Positions 1-7,839 of a stretch of DNA of 64,000 bases are shown piece by piece (position 1 is the first letter of the stretch; each line of letters opens with the position of its first letter). The position numbers and the translations under genes were made by a program. Origin of the DNA: Dyadobacter chenwenxiniae. GTDB lineage: Bacteria > Bacteroidota > Bacteroidia > Cytophagales > Spirosomataceae. Below the pieces are notes generated by a model that ran no database searches, was not told where the DNA came from, and worked only from the letters and a program-made list of their open reading frames with translations. The stretch lies in contig NZ_CP094997.1 of NCBI RefSeq assembly GCF_022869785.1, positions 558,001-622,000 of the forward strand, given 5' to 3'.

Positions 1-306
1 TTAATCAGGGACAACAAAGCATCCATTTTTACGTCTGTTGCAGATATGGCGGTGGCGATGGGTTGGGAACAAAACGGGAAGGACCCGGAGCCGGTGCGGC
101 CGGTGCAAATGCAAACGAGCTTTGAAGGTTTTACGCAGGACGAAGGGCAGATTTTAGCGCTGCTTAAACAGAAAGGAAACATGCAACTGGATGAATTGGC
201 CTGGCAAGCAGGCATGCATTTGAATAAGCTGGCGGCTTTGTTATTGAACCTGGAATTTCAGGGAATGATCCGTTCGTTACCAGGGAAAAAATATGGATTA
301 ATCTAA
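1..306 (+). CDS. dprA: DprA (DNA processing protein A), C-terminal part
   Basis: The frame is open from the first base, so the gene begins outside the window and only about 101 codons are seen. The first residues, including DNKASIFTSVADMAVAMGW, match the end of the DprA Rossmann-fold domain, where the conserved NxAxxxxSxxDxxxxMGW stretch closes the fold. Residues from about GFTQDEGQILALL onward form the C-terminal winged-helix (DprA_WH) domain, ending KYGLI. In the family DprA binds incoming single-stranded DNA and loads RecA during natural transformation. The stop codon abuts the ATG of the next gene with no spacer, so the two are probably co-transcribed. The call rests on a partial sequence but the junction of the two domains is characteristic. 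Confidence 0.88.
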   Translation, partial: LIRDNKASIFTSVADMAVAMGWEQNGKDPEPVRPVQMQTSFEGFTQDEGQILALLKQKGNMQLDELAWQAGMHLNKLAALLLNLEFQGMIRSLPGKKYGLI

Positions 307-939
307 ATGCAGGAAAAAAGTATCATACAAATTATCAAAGAGGGAGAGGGGTTGACGACTGAGTTCAAACGGACTATTGACAGCCCATTCAAGATTGCGA
401 GGACCCTTGTTTCTTTCGCCAACACATCGGGAGGCAGCTTACTGATCGGCATTTCGGACGCGGGCGCATTTTTGGGCGTTGCTTCCGAGCTGGCGGAGCT
501 AAAAAAGCTGGAAATTGCGACAAGCAAACTCATTGAGCCAAAGCTGACGATCGGAATTAAATCGATTTTACTGGACGGTAAGAAAGTATTGCAGGTAGAG
601 ATTGACGAAAGTCCTGATAAACCGCATTATGCTGTTAATGAAAAGGATATGAAGATCATTTATATCCGTGTGAAGGACAAAAGCATTCCCATTCCGAAAC
701 TGTTAATGCAGGGAGAAACGGATGCAGATCTTGAAAAATTGCTGGCGTCCAGGCATGTAAAAACACTGATTACATATCTGAGGGAACAGGATTCAGTTAC
801 AGCCAGAGTTTTTTCAAGAATCATTAATATCTCCGAAAAACGGGCCGAAAGAATGTTGCACGACCTGGCAGAGAAACAGGTGCTGCTCCAAATTTCCAGA
901 CATAAGCCCCAGGCGTTCAGTCTAAAATGGGCAAAATGA
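307..939 (+). CDS. AlbA_2 (Schlafen-like) domain protein, putative DNA-binding regulator
   Basis: A 210-residue protein. The N-terminal half (about residues 10-130) has the AlbA_2/Schlafen signature: EGEGLTTEFKRTI at the start, FANTSGGSLLIGISDAG in the middle, and IYIRVKDKSIP at the end. The C-terminal part (about 150-205) looks like a small winged helix (KTLITYLREQDSVTARVF onward). Proteins with this domain are usually annotated as ATP-binding or transcriptional regulators, but roles vary and some Schlafen-type proteins act on RNA. The start follows the dprA stop directly, so translation may be coupled. A substrate cannot be named from the sequence. No signal peptide or membrane segment is visible. 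Confidence 0.8.
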   Translation: MQEKSIIQIIKEGEGLTTEFKRTIDSPFKIARTLVSFANTSGGSLLIGISDAGAFLGVASELAELKKLEIATSKLIEPKLTIGIKSILLDGKKVLQVEIDESPDKPHYAVNEKDMKIIYIRVKDKSIPIPKLLMQGETDADLEKLLASRHVKTLITYLREQDSVTARVFSRIINISEKRAERMLHDLAEKQVLLQISRHKPQAFSLKWAK

Positions 940-943
940 AAAA

Positions 944-1052
944 GCTATCGGCTTTCGGCTGTCAGCTATCGGCACTAGTAGATAGCCGATAGCTGACAGC
1001 TGAAAGCCGATAGCATTAACTCTAAATCTATAGCCGACAGCCGACAGCTTTT
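944..1052. repeat. Imperfect palindrome of GCTATCGGC / CTGTCAGC words
   Basis: Two 30-base arms (944-973 and 985-1014) are reverse complements with a single mismatch and an 11-base loop. A shorter third unit of the same words (TAGCCGACAGCCGACAGC) follows at 1031-1048. The element fills the gap between the convergent AlbA_2 and FKBP genes. As RNA it would fold into a very stable hairpin in either direction, so it may end transcription from both sides. No ORF or transposase is present. Confidence 0.85.
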
Positions 1053-1067
1053 ATTTCAAATATCTTC

Positions 1068-1496
1068 CTAATTAATCCCAACAAGTTCCAGCTCAAAAAT
1101 CAGATCCTGGCCTGCCAGAGGGTGGTTGGCATCCAGAATTACATATTGGTCAGTAACTTCTTTAACAACAACAGGGATAACCTGTCCGCCATCCTGATGC
1201 ATATTAAGCGTTCCGCCCACTTCCAGGGGAATGTCGGCAGGGATTTGTGATCGTTCGAAATTGATAACCATATCCTCGTTTACAGGGCCATAGGCTTCTG
1301 CATTCGGAATGTGAATGGTCTTTTTATCCCCGATTTCCATGCCTGTAACGCCGTCGTCAAAGCCTTTGATAACCTGGCCGCTACCGAGCTTGAAATTTAA
1401 CGGATCACGTCCTTCCGAAGAATCAAAAAGTTGTCCGTCTGTCAAAGTCCCTTTGTAATGGACCTGCACATTGTCACCTGCCTGCGCCTGCTTCAT
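1068..1496 (-). CDS. FKBP-type peptidyl-prolyl cis-trans isomerase (SlyD-like)
   Basis: A 142-residue cytoplasmic protein without a signal peptide. The N-terminal part has the FKBP core motifs VHYKGTLTDGQLFDSSEGRDP and FKLGSGQVIKGFDDGVTGM. The segment after YGPVNEDMVINFERSQIP matches the insert-in-flap (IF) domain of SlyD-type FKBPs, and DANHPLAGQDLIFELELVGI is the usual SlyD closing strand. The His/Cys-rich metal-binding tail of enterobacterial SlyD is absent, as in many short homologues. The family catalyses proline isomerisation and has chaperone activity through the IF domain. It stands alone, followed by proS in the same direction with a 67-base gap. Confidence 0.93.
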   Translation of the reverse strand: MKQAQAGDNVQVHYKGTLTDGQLFDSSEGRDPLNFKLGSGQVIKGFDDGVTGMEIGDKKTIHIPNAEAYGPVNEDMVINFERSQIPADIPLEVGGTLNMHQDGGQVIPVVVKEVTDQYVILDANHPLAGQDLIFELELVGIN

Positions 1497-1563
1497 CTTG
1501 TAAATCTTAAATGGTTAAAAATGCCTTACTAACAGTGAAAGAACTGCTTTCAGATTGATAAAA

Positions 1564-3039
1564 TTAATATGCCCGGGCAAAAACCACTCGTCCTGCCGAA
1601 GGCTTTCCTGAGTAAATACAAACACCAGCTTCCTGTTCCTGATTCAAGGGAATGCAGCGAATAGTAGCTTTTGTCTCTTCTTTGATCTTTTCCTCAGTTT
1701 CTGACGTGCCGTCCCAATGCGCTAATATGAACCCGCCTTTGGAATCAAGCACATTATTAAACGCTTCAAAGGAATCCACCTTCGTTGTATTTTCATCACG
1801 GAATGCAAGCGCCTTGTTGTAAATAGATTCCTGAATGTTATCGAGCAACGATTGAATAAATTCAGCAATGCCTTCCAGCGGAACTGTTTCTTTCGTTTTT
1901 GTATCTCTGCGTGCAACTTCAACCGTTCCGTTTTCAAGATCGCGCGCGCCTATCGCAAGACGCACGGGGACGCCTTTCAACTCATACTCGGCAAATTTAT
2001 ATCCAGGTTTGTAGGCATCACTGTTGTCAAATTTCACACTGATCCCCAGTTTTTTAAGTGCCTTCGAAATCTCTGTTGCTTTTTCTGAAATTAAATTTAA
2101 TTGCTCCTCATTTTTATAAATAGGAACGATCACCACCTGAATAGGCGCCAGTTTTGGAGGTAAAACCAGCCCGGCGTCATCGGAATGCGCCATGATCAAT
2201 GCGCCCATCAATCGCGTGCTCACACCCCAGGAAGTGCCCCAGACATATTCCAGCTTGCCGTCCTTATCTTGAAATTTCACATCAAAAGCAGTCGCGAAAT
2301 TCTGTCCTAAAAAGTGCGAAGTTCCAGCCTGCAACGCTTTACCATCCTGCATTAATGCCTCAATGCAATAAGTGTTCACTGCGCCTGCAAATCTTTCATT
2401 GGCCGTTTTAACACCTTTAACAACCGGAAGTGCCATCCATTCTTCGGCGAACTGTGCGTAGATATCCAGCATTTGTTCGGTTTCTGCAATCGCTTCTGCG
2501 GAGGTTGCGTGAGCGGTATGCCCTTCCTGCCACAAAAACTCAGCAGTCCTGAGAAACAACCGCGTACGCATTTCCCAGCGCACCACATTTGCCCATTGAT
2601 TAATCAGCAAAGGAAGGTCGCGGTAGGATTGGATCCAGTTCTTGTAAGTGCTCCAAATCACTGTTTCCGAAGTGGGCCGAACGATCAGTTCTTCTTCCAG
2701 TTTCGCATCCGGATCCACGATCACTCCTTTTCCATTGGGATCATTTTTGAGGCGGTAATGCGTCACAACGGCACATTCCTTGGCAAAACCTTCCACGTGG
2801 GAAGCTTCTTTACTCAAATACGATTTAGGGATAAAAAGCGGGAAATAAGCATTGGTATGACCCGTTTCCTTGAACATATCGTCCAATGCACGCTGCATCT
2901 TCTCCCAGATCGAATAACCATATGGCTTGATTACCATACAACCTCTTACCGCGGAATTTTCGGCCAGATCGGCCCTTTTTACTAACTCATTGTACCATTC
3001 GGAGTAATTTTCACTTCGGGTTGGTAAGGCTTTACTCAT
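1564..3039 (-). CDS. proS: Prolyl-tRNA synthetase (type 3, archaeal/eukaryotic-like)
   Basis: Class II aminoacyl-tRNA synthetase of 491 residues that charges tRNA-Pro. Visible motifs include NAYFPLFIP, the motif-2 region IVRPTSETVIWSTY, VRWEMRTRLFLRTAEFLWQEGHTAH, and the C-terminal domain ending GRVVFARAY, typical of the type 3 enzymes that lack the bacterial editing insertion. I place the start at the ATG at 3039 (MSKALPTRSENYSEW). A longer reading frame begins at 3108, but a minus-strand -7 box (TATCTTTG, 3106-3113) lies right at that point, so the longer start would not be on the transcript. The 23 extra residues also do not resemble the family. Confidence 0.96.
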   Translation of the reverse strand: MSKALPTRSENYSEWYNELVKRADLAENSAVRGCMVIKPYGYSIWEKMQRALDDMFKETGHTNAYFPLFIPKSYLSKEASHVEGFAKECAVVTHYRLKNDPNGKGVIVDPDAKLEEELIVRPTSETVIWSTYKNWIQSYRDLPLLINQWANVVRWEMRTRLFLRTAEFLWQEGHTAHATSAEAIAETEQMLDIYAQFAEEWMALPVVKGVKTANERFAGAVNTYCIEALMQDGKALQAGTSHFLGQNFATAFDVKFQDKDGKLEYVWGTSWGVSTRLMGALIMAHSDDAGLVLPPKLAPIQVVIVPIYKNEEQLNLISEKATEISKALKKLGISVKFDNSDAYKPGYKFAEYELKGVPVRLAIGARDLENGTVEVARRDTKTKETVPLEGIAEFIQSLLDNIQESIYNKALAFRDENTTKVDSFEAFNNVLDSKGGFILAHWDGTSETEEKIKEETKATIRCIPLNQEQEAGVCIYSGKPSAGRVVFARAY

Positions 3040-3102
3040 TATTAGGATTATTTGATAAATGAAAAGGAGTATATCGTTATGCTCACCCTGTTTTTCCAAG
3101 CG

Positions 3103-3132
3103 TTGCAAAGATAGTTTTTTATGTTAACTTTG
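3103..3132 (+). promoter_or_regulatory. Bacteroidota-type promoter for the Gly/Tyr-rich lipoprotein gene
   Basis: TTG at 3103-3105, a 19-base spacer, then TAACTTTG at 3125-3132 match the Bacteroidota sigma consensus TTTG-N19-21-TAnnTTTG. The start codon at 3221 lies about 80 bases downstream of the expected start site. A minus-strand -7 box for proS (3106-3113) sits inside the spacer. Confidence 0.6.
3106..3113 (-). promoter_or_regulatory. -7 element (TATCTTTG) of the proS promoter
   Basis: On the minus strand TATCTTTG is a perfect TAnnTTTG box about 67 bases upstream of the proS ATG. No clear -33 TTTG was found at the usual distance, so the call rests on the -7 box and its position. It overlaps the divergent plus-strand promoter. 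Confidence 0.45.
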
Positions 3133-3220
3133 GAATTAATGTATTATAACGGACGTTTACTTAGTAATTAGGAACGGATTTTTATATATATTAGCAACAA
3201 ACTTTTAATCCTTAAAAGCC

Positions 3221-4483
3221 ATGACGATGATCAATAAAGCAAAATATCTTTCTTTGCTAGTGTTGCTGGGAGCTTGGGGATGTACCACAAATCAATATGT
3301 TTCACGATCAGGCGGTTATGATGACCTCTACGGTAATAACACCGGCCCTGGCGTAGTGAGTGGAGACCAGGGTGCAGATCAAGATATTTCCCGCTCAAAT
3401 AATCCCGATTACGCCTACACGGGTGACGCGGGTGAGGGAACGAGTGACTATTACGACGATTCCTACCTTTCTTCACGCAGTGTAAAACGTGCACTCTCAC
3501 CTGATCCGGGTTACAATGCCGGGTTTGCTGATGGTTACGACCGTGGCGCGCAGGCATTTGCCAATCCATACGGATTCGGCGGACTTGGTTCGTACTGGCC
3601 TGGAAGTATGATGAATGTCGGCTTCCAGTTTGGTTACGGCAGGGTTCGTCCTTATATGGGATTTGGAATGGGCTATGGTATGGGTTCGATGCTGGGTTAT
3701 TCGCCTTGGGGAATGAGCAGCATGTACGGTTATGATCCATTTGGATATAACGGATTTGGCTACTCTCCATGGGGTTATAACAGCATGTACGGTTACGGTT
3801 ATGACAGCTTCTACGGAGGAGGTTATGGTTACAATCCATGGGCTTACAGCCGTCCGGTTGTCGTTGTCAACAATTACGAAAGCAGAGGGTTAACCAGAAC
3901 GGCTGGTCCGCGTGTAGTGGCAGGAACCAGTTCGAGAAGCGGCAGCCGTACGAACAGCAACGGGAATTATGTAAGCTCACCCCGCAATGCGTCTGGCAAC
4001 AGATCGGGTAGGAGTGCAGCGAACATCACAATTTCGGCAAACGATAGTTATACTTCTCCACGCTCTTCCAGATCTGGTAACAGAACAGGCGTAGCGGATG
4101 CGGGAGGCAGATCAGCAGCTGGCTCCTCATACAGCAGAGGCGGTGGTGAAGGAAACAATGTATATTACTCGCGTCCTCGCGCAGCAAGCGGAAGCAATTA
4201 TTCTTCTGACGGCGTGACTTCCGGTAATTATGCTTCACCAAGATCGACGAGAGGTTCAGGAAGCACCTATACGCCTCCAACCAGAAGCCAGTCTGATTAC
4301 ACTGCTCCAACGAGAAGTTATTCCTCGCCAAGCAGCAGGAGCGAATCTTACAGTGCTCCGCAAAGGACATACAGTCAGCCAACTTATAGCGCGCCAAGCG
4401 CACCTTCCAGGAGTTACAGTGCTCCTTCGAGCGGTGGCAGCGGCGGCGGTGCAACACGTTCTTCTTCAAGAGGACCAAGATAA
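3221..4483 (+). CDS. Gly/Tyr-rich low-complexity lipoprotein, function unknown
   Basis: A 420-residue protein with a lipoprotein signal: MTMINKAKYLSLLVLLGAWGC, where Cys21 is the expected lipidation site. Residues about 120-215 are extremely rich in Gly, Tyr, Met and Phe and contain two near-copies of a unit of about 20 residues (GYSPWGMSSMYGYDPFGYNG and GYSPWGYNSMYGYGYDSFYG). The remainder is Ser/Arg/Gly-rich, with repeated Y-S/T-A/S-P words (SYSSPSSRSESYSAPQRTY and similar). No catalytic domain is recognisable. The composition suggests a disordered, sticky or structural surface protein, which is inference. It has its own promoter and terminator. Similar Gly/Tyr-rich lipoproteins are common in Cytophagales. 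Confidence 0.8.
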   Translation: MTMINKAKYLSLLVLLGAWGCTTNQYVSRSGGYDDLYGNNTGPGVVSGDQGADQDISRSNNPDYAYTGDAGEGTSDYYDDSYLSSRSVKRALSPDPGYNAGFADGYDRGAQAFANPYGFGGLGSYWPGSMMNVGFQFGYGRVRPYMGFGMGYGMGSMLGYSPWGMSSMYGYDPFGYNGFGYSPWGYNSMYGYGYDSFYGGGYGYNPWAYSRPVVVVNNYESRGLTRTAGPRVVAGTSSRSGSRTNSNGNYVSSPRNASGNRSGRSAANITISANDSYTSPRSSRSGNRTGVADAGGRSAAGSSYSRGGGEGNNVYYSRPRAASGSNYSSDGVTSGNYASPRSTRGSGSTYTPPTRSQSDYTAPTRSYSSPSSRSESYSAPQRTYSQPTYSAPSAPSRSYSAPSSGGSGGGATRSSSRGPR

Positions 4484-4512
4484 TCCGCCCAACTGCGTCT
4501 AAATTGAATTTC

Positions 4513-4547
4513 AAACCCTGCAAGATGTCATAATTTTGCAGGGTTTT
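4513..4547 (+). terminator. Rho-independent terminator after the lipoprotein gene
   Basis: AAACCCTGCAA (4513-4523) pairs with TTGCAGGGTTT (4537-4547), followed by further T residues. It lies 30 bases after the stop of the lipoprotein gene. Confidence 0.85.
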
Positions 4548-4595
4548 CGTTTACTTAGTATTTGATAATAACCCGTTGCATTCCTTTTTTGACCC

Positions 4596-6152
4596 ATGAA
4601 TAAACTGATTCTTTGGAGCGCTGTATTATGTGCTCTTTTAACTTCGTCAACAACTTACGCCCAGTACGCGACCGATGCGTTACGATATTCGGAAAGGGAC
4701 CAGACCGGCTCGGCCAGATTTCAGGCTTTGGGTGGCAATCACGCATCATTAGGCGGCGACCCCAGTTCGATTCACGGAAACCCGGCCGGATTAGGATTTT
4801 ATAACAGATCCGAATTTACATTCAGTCCTGGGGTTACGCCTTCAAATACCAAAACCAGCTATTTTGGAGACAACAATTCCGCAACCAAGGGTAACCTGAA
4901 TATTGCGCAAGCTTCCCTGATCATTGCCAGCCAGCCCGGATTTCAACGCAAGTGGAAACGATCTTCGCTTGGGATCTCTTTTTCAAGACAGCAGTCATTC
5001 CGGGATCATTACACATTTACGGGTTTGAATGACAAGAGTGCATTTATTGATAAAGTGGCTGAGGACGCCAGTATCGACGGCGGCATTTCGAGTCAGCAGC
5101 TTGAAGAAGACTTTGAAGGCAATCCTAACAGTGGTGGACCAGTGGCTTATTCACTGCCGGCAGCGTATTATCAAATGTATCTGATCAACCCGACATCCAA
5201 CAGCGGGCCGCCTTACAATGCACTCGACAGAAACAGCGTGGTGGATCAGCTCGGCACTTACACAGCAACAGGTGCCAATACGCAATGGACGATCGCCTAT
5301 GCGGGCAATTATAACGATAAATTATACATTGGTGCCAACTTTGGTTTCAGCAGGCTGCGCTATTCTTATGACCGGACATTGCGGGATAATTATGTAGATA
5401 GTCCTGAATTAGTCTATACCCAACAAAATGAAGCTTTGACGGTGACAGGCACTGGGATCAACTTTGCGCTGGGCGTTATTTATAAGTTCAACCCAATTTT
5501 TCAAATGGGCGGTGTGTTAACAAGTCCGACATTCAGCTCCATTAAAGAAACATTCACGCAGAATGTCAACGCGGAATATGTGGATAATCTGGTAACAGGC
5601 CCGGATGGCACTTTAATCCAGCCCCCATATCTGAACCTGCCGATTGCTCCTAACGACTTCGAATATTTACTCAGAAGCCCGTTAAAAGCTAATGTAGGAG
5701 CAACCCTTTTTATTCAGGACAGAGGTTTTGTAACAGGCTCAATCGAATATCAGGATTATAGCGTAATGGGCGTGCGCACCAGTTACCTGAGCAGCACCGA
5801 TAACAGTGCATTTAAATCCAATACAAAGTCGGAAATCAAAGACACATTCCGCAGTTCATATAATTTCAGGCTGGGCGGCGAGTTTCGCGCCAATTTGTTC
5901 AGGGCCAGGCTCGGCGCTGCTTACATTGGAGATCCTTACCAGGCCAATGTTGGGTTTAAAAGGGATAAGCTGCTTTTCTCAGCTGGGGTGGGCGTTCGCA
6001 AAGACAGGTTTTTTGCAGACCTGAGCGGAACAATGAGCACATTCAAATCTATTTACACCCCTTACGTGTTGAATAATCCGGAGAACTACGCGTCCGTTGA
6101 AGTGACGCACAAGCCGGTCAATGTGGTGCTGACTGTCGGTGTGAATTTCTAA
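4596..6152 (+). CDS. OmpP1/FadL-family outer membrane protein
   Basis: A 518-residue protein with a signal peptide (MNKLILWSAVLCALLTSSTTYAQ). After it come DALRYSERDQTGSARFQALGG and GGDPSSIHGNPAGLGFY, the typical opening of Bacteroidota OmpP1/FadL/TodX-like transporters, in which the NPAG motif is conserved. The rest alternates short hydrophobic and polar stretches as expected for a beta barrel and ends with the aromatic residue Phe (VVLTVGVNF), the usual outer-membrane sorting signal. FadL relatives let hydrophobic compounds such as long-chain fatty acids cross the outer membrane; the substrate here is unknown. The gene lies between two terminators, so it is probably monocistronic. Confidence 0.85.
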   Translation: MNKLILWSAVLCALLTSSTTYAQYATDALRYSERDQTGSARFQALGGNHASLGGDPSSIHGNPAGLGFYNRSEFTFSPGVTPSNTKTSYFGDNNSATKGNLNIAQASLIIASQPGFQRKWKRSSLGISFSRQQSFRDHYTFTGLNDKSAFIDKVAEDASIDGGISSQQLEEDFEGNPNSGGPVAYSLPAAYYQMYLINPTSNSGPPYNALDRNSVVDQLGTYTATGANTQWTIAYAGNYNDKLYIGANFGFSRLRYSYDRTLRDNYVDSPELVYTQQNEALTVTGTGINFALGVIYKFNPIFQMGGVLTSPTFSSIKETFTQNVNAEYVDNLVTGPDGTLIQPPYLNLPIAPNDFEYLLRSPLKANVGATLFIQDRGFVTGSIEYQDYSVMGVRTSYLSSTDNSAFKSNTKSEIKDTFRSSYNFRLGGEFRANLFRARLGAAYIGDPYQANVGFKRDKLLFSAGVGVRKDRFFADLSGTMSTFKSIYTPYVLNNPENYASVEVTHKPVNVVLTVGVNF

Positions 6153-6173
6153 GAGATATTATTTCAAAATGTT

Positions 6174-6202
6174 AAAAAAACCTGCCTTGTGCAGGTTTTT
6201 TT
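6174..6202. terminator. Bidirectional terminator between the porin gene and aroK
   Basis: AAAAAAACCTGC, a five-base loop CTTGT, and GCAGGTTTTTTT form a short hairpin with A and T runs on both sides, so it can end transcripts from both convergent genes. Its last bases overlap the aroK stop region. Confidence 0.88.
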
Positions 6203-6704
6203 ATAACAATGGATGAAGCATTTCTAGTAAATGGCTGGCTTCCACCTCGCCTTTTATCACAATGTCGGCTTGGGTATAAAATGGCAGGCGCTCGTTAATT
6301 TTGCTTTGCAGTGTTTCTTCAAGTGAAGCTGCTCCTGAAAGGATCGGGCGGTCGTCTTTTCCATGGCTCCGGATCCGTTTAGCGAGACTCGCAGCAGGGA
6401 CGTCCAGAAATACGCTGATCCCCATTTCTTTGATAAAAGCCATATTATCATGAAAACAAGGTGTTCCGCCACCAGACGCCAGCACAACCCCTTGCTGGCT
6501 GGCCTGCTCTTTTAACAGGCGGCTTTCAACTTCCCGGAAATAAGGTTCGCCTTTTTGGGCAAATAATGTAGGAATGTCACTTTGCTGATCCTGCTCAATT
6601 AATTTATCCAAATCAACAAATTTGTAATGAAGAAGCCGCGCCAGCTTTTTACCCAATGTCGATTTGCCGGACGACATCATACCGACTAATATGACATTTT
6701 TCAT
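6201..6704 (-). CDS. aroK: Shikimate kinase
   Basis: A 167-residue P-loop kinase that phosphorylates shikimate at the 3-hydroxyl with ATP in the chorismate pathway. The Walker A loop is GMMSSGKST near residue 8. The shikimate-binding residues are represented by DLDKLIE, FREVES and ASGGGTP, and DDRPILS holds the lid arginine. Length is normal for the family. The start ATG lies 5 bases downstream of the stop of the DoxX-like gene, which suggests one transcript with that gene and DUF1599. Confidence 0.96.
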   Translation of the reverse strand: MKNVILVGMMSSGKSTLGKKLARLLHYKFVDLDKLIEQDQQSDIPTLFAQKGEPYFREVESRLLKEQASQQGVVLASGGGTPCFHDNMAFIKEMGISVFLDVPAASLAKRIRSHGKDDRPILSGAASLEETLQSKINERLPFYTQADIVIKGEVEASHLLEMLHPLL

Positions 6705-6709
6705 GCTTA

Positions 6710-7801
6710 CTATTTTACCAATTCAATTACTTCTTCTGCATCCGGCGTGTCATTATAATGCCATTTTCCCTTCACGACGCCGTCTTTCAGAAGCCATAAG
6801 CCGGGATTGGACCTCGAAATTGTTTTTAAAACCGTCGCGTCAACATAATAATAAGGCGCATTGAGCTGATGTGCAGAGAGAAATTTTACGATTTCTTCGC
6901 TGTTGCCCGATGTGAGAATAATCGGCTCCACGCCTTTTGTCCTGATGCTGTTAATGAGCTTGTTAATGTCAGGTAGAGCAGCTGTATTGATGTCTGTGAG
7001 GTTTTTAATGATCAAAAATAGCTTTTTGCCTTTGAATGTTTCCTCAGTGTAATCGCCTGCGTCGTTCCAGACTTTGTAATCCGTAATTTTCGGCTTGGCA
7101 TCCTCATTCAGCACGATCATTTCCTTGAAAACCAATGTGGTATCACTTGGATATTTTTCAAATTCTACCTCTTTGCCGCCTTTATCAAAAACGTACAGAT
7201 AGCGTAGTGGCTCAGACGGCTTTAATTGCGCGGGAATGCTGGCACCGACGCGGTAAGGAAGCAGATCCAGGATCGGAAGGTGCCTCAAAGCGTAAACTGC
7301 GATGCCCAGCGAAACAATCGTAGAAATGACGACGATAATTCCTGTTGGTAATGCTTTGAATTTTTTTCGGTAAAAAACAATGATGAGGATTAGCGCCAGA
7401 AGGAAAACGTCTTTGCTAAAAGAAGTCCAGGGCGTCAGCTTAATCGCCGCGCCAAAGCAGCCGCAATCCGTAACCTTATTAAAATAAGCAGAATAGAATG
7501 TCAGGAATGTGAAAAAGACAATGATCAGCAGCAGCGACCAGGCAGTTGTCCTGGGTTTATATCCTACAAGCAATGCGATGCCCAAAACAACTTCTGCGGT
7601 ACACAGAAACACTGAAAAGTAGAGCGCCAGGGGCACAAGCGCCATGAAAAAATCATGAAATTGGGGCAGGTCCGTTGCGAAAACCTCAAAATACTCTTCC
7701 AGTTTGTACTGCGTCCCAACGGGATCGTTCAGTTTGATAAGTCCGGAGAAAATGAAGAGTAAGCCAACTATGGCGCGTGAGATCTGAGCAAGGATTTTCA
7801 T
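6710..7801 (-). CDS. DoxX/MauE-like membrane protein with C-terminal thioredoxin-like domain (BT_3928 type)
   Basis: 363 residues. About residues 1-180 hold five or six hydrophobic helices; the first, AIVGLLFIFSGLIKLNDPVG, is the DoxX-type opening. The loop TDCGCFGAAIKLTPW carries a Cys-x-Cys pair as in MauE-like redox proteins. The C-terminal half resembles a thioredoxin fold (KLFLIIKNLTDIN, VEPIILTSG, LNAPYYYVDATVL, NPGLWLLKDGVV) but has no CxxC. Such proteins are annotated as BT_3928 family and have no defined function. The gene sits between DUF1599 and aroK on one strand, an arrangement seen in part in other Bacteroidota. A role in membrane thiol redox or quinone chemistry is only a guess. 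Confidence 0.82.
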   Translation of the reverse strand: MKILAQISRAIVGLLFIFSGLIKLNDPVGTQYKLEEYFEVFATDLPQFHDFFMALVPLALYFSVFLCTAEVVLGIALLVGYKPRTTAWSLLLIIVFFTFLTFYSAYFNKVTDCGCFGAAIKLTPWTSFSKDVFLLALILIIVFYRKKFKALPTGIIVVISTIVSLGIAVYALRHLPILDLLPYRVGASIPAQLKPSEPLRYLYVFDKGGKEVEFEKYPSDTTLVFKEMIVLNEDAKPKITDYKVWNDAGDYTEETFKGKKLFLIIKNLTDINTAALPDINKLINSIRTKGVEPIILTSGNSEEIVKFLSAHQLNAPYYYVDATVLKTISRSNPGLWLLKDGVVKGKWHYNDTPDAEEVIELVK

Positions 7802-7839
7802 TTCAAAAATTTAGGATTGCCAGTGACGAAGGTATCGGA

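Noticed and set aside
1..939. A defence island of dprA plus the Schlafen-like gene
   Set aside because: No other defence genes are near, and the following genes are housekeeping.
2473..2985. 170-codon open frame opposite proS
   Set aside because: Antisense shadow of a well-defined gene with no recognisable protein features.
3040..3108. Longer N-terminus for prolyl-tRNA synthetase
   Set aside because: The extra residues match no family sequence, and a -7 promoter box lies at the longer start.
3231..3839. 202-codon open frame on the minus strand within the lipoprotein gene
   Set aside because: It arises from the Gly/Tyr-rich repeats read backwards and shows no domain, signal or start context.
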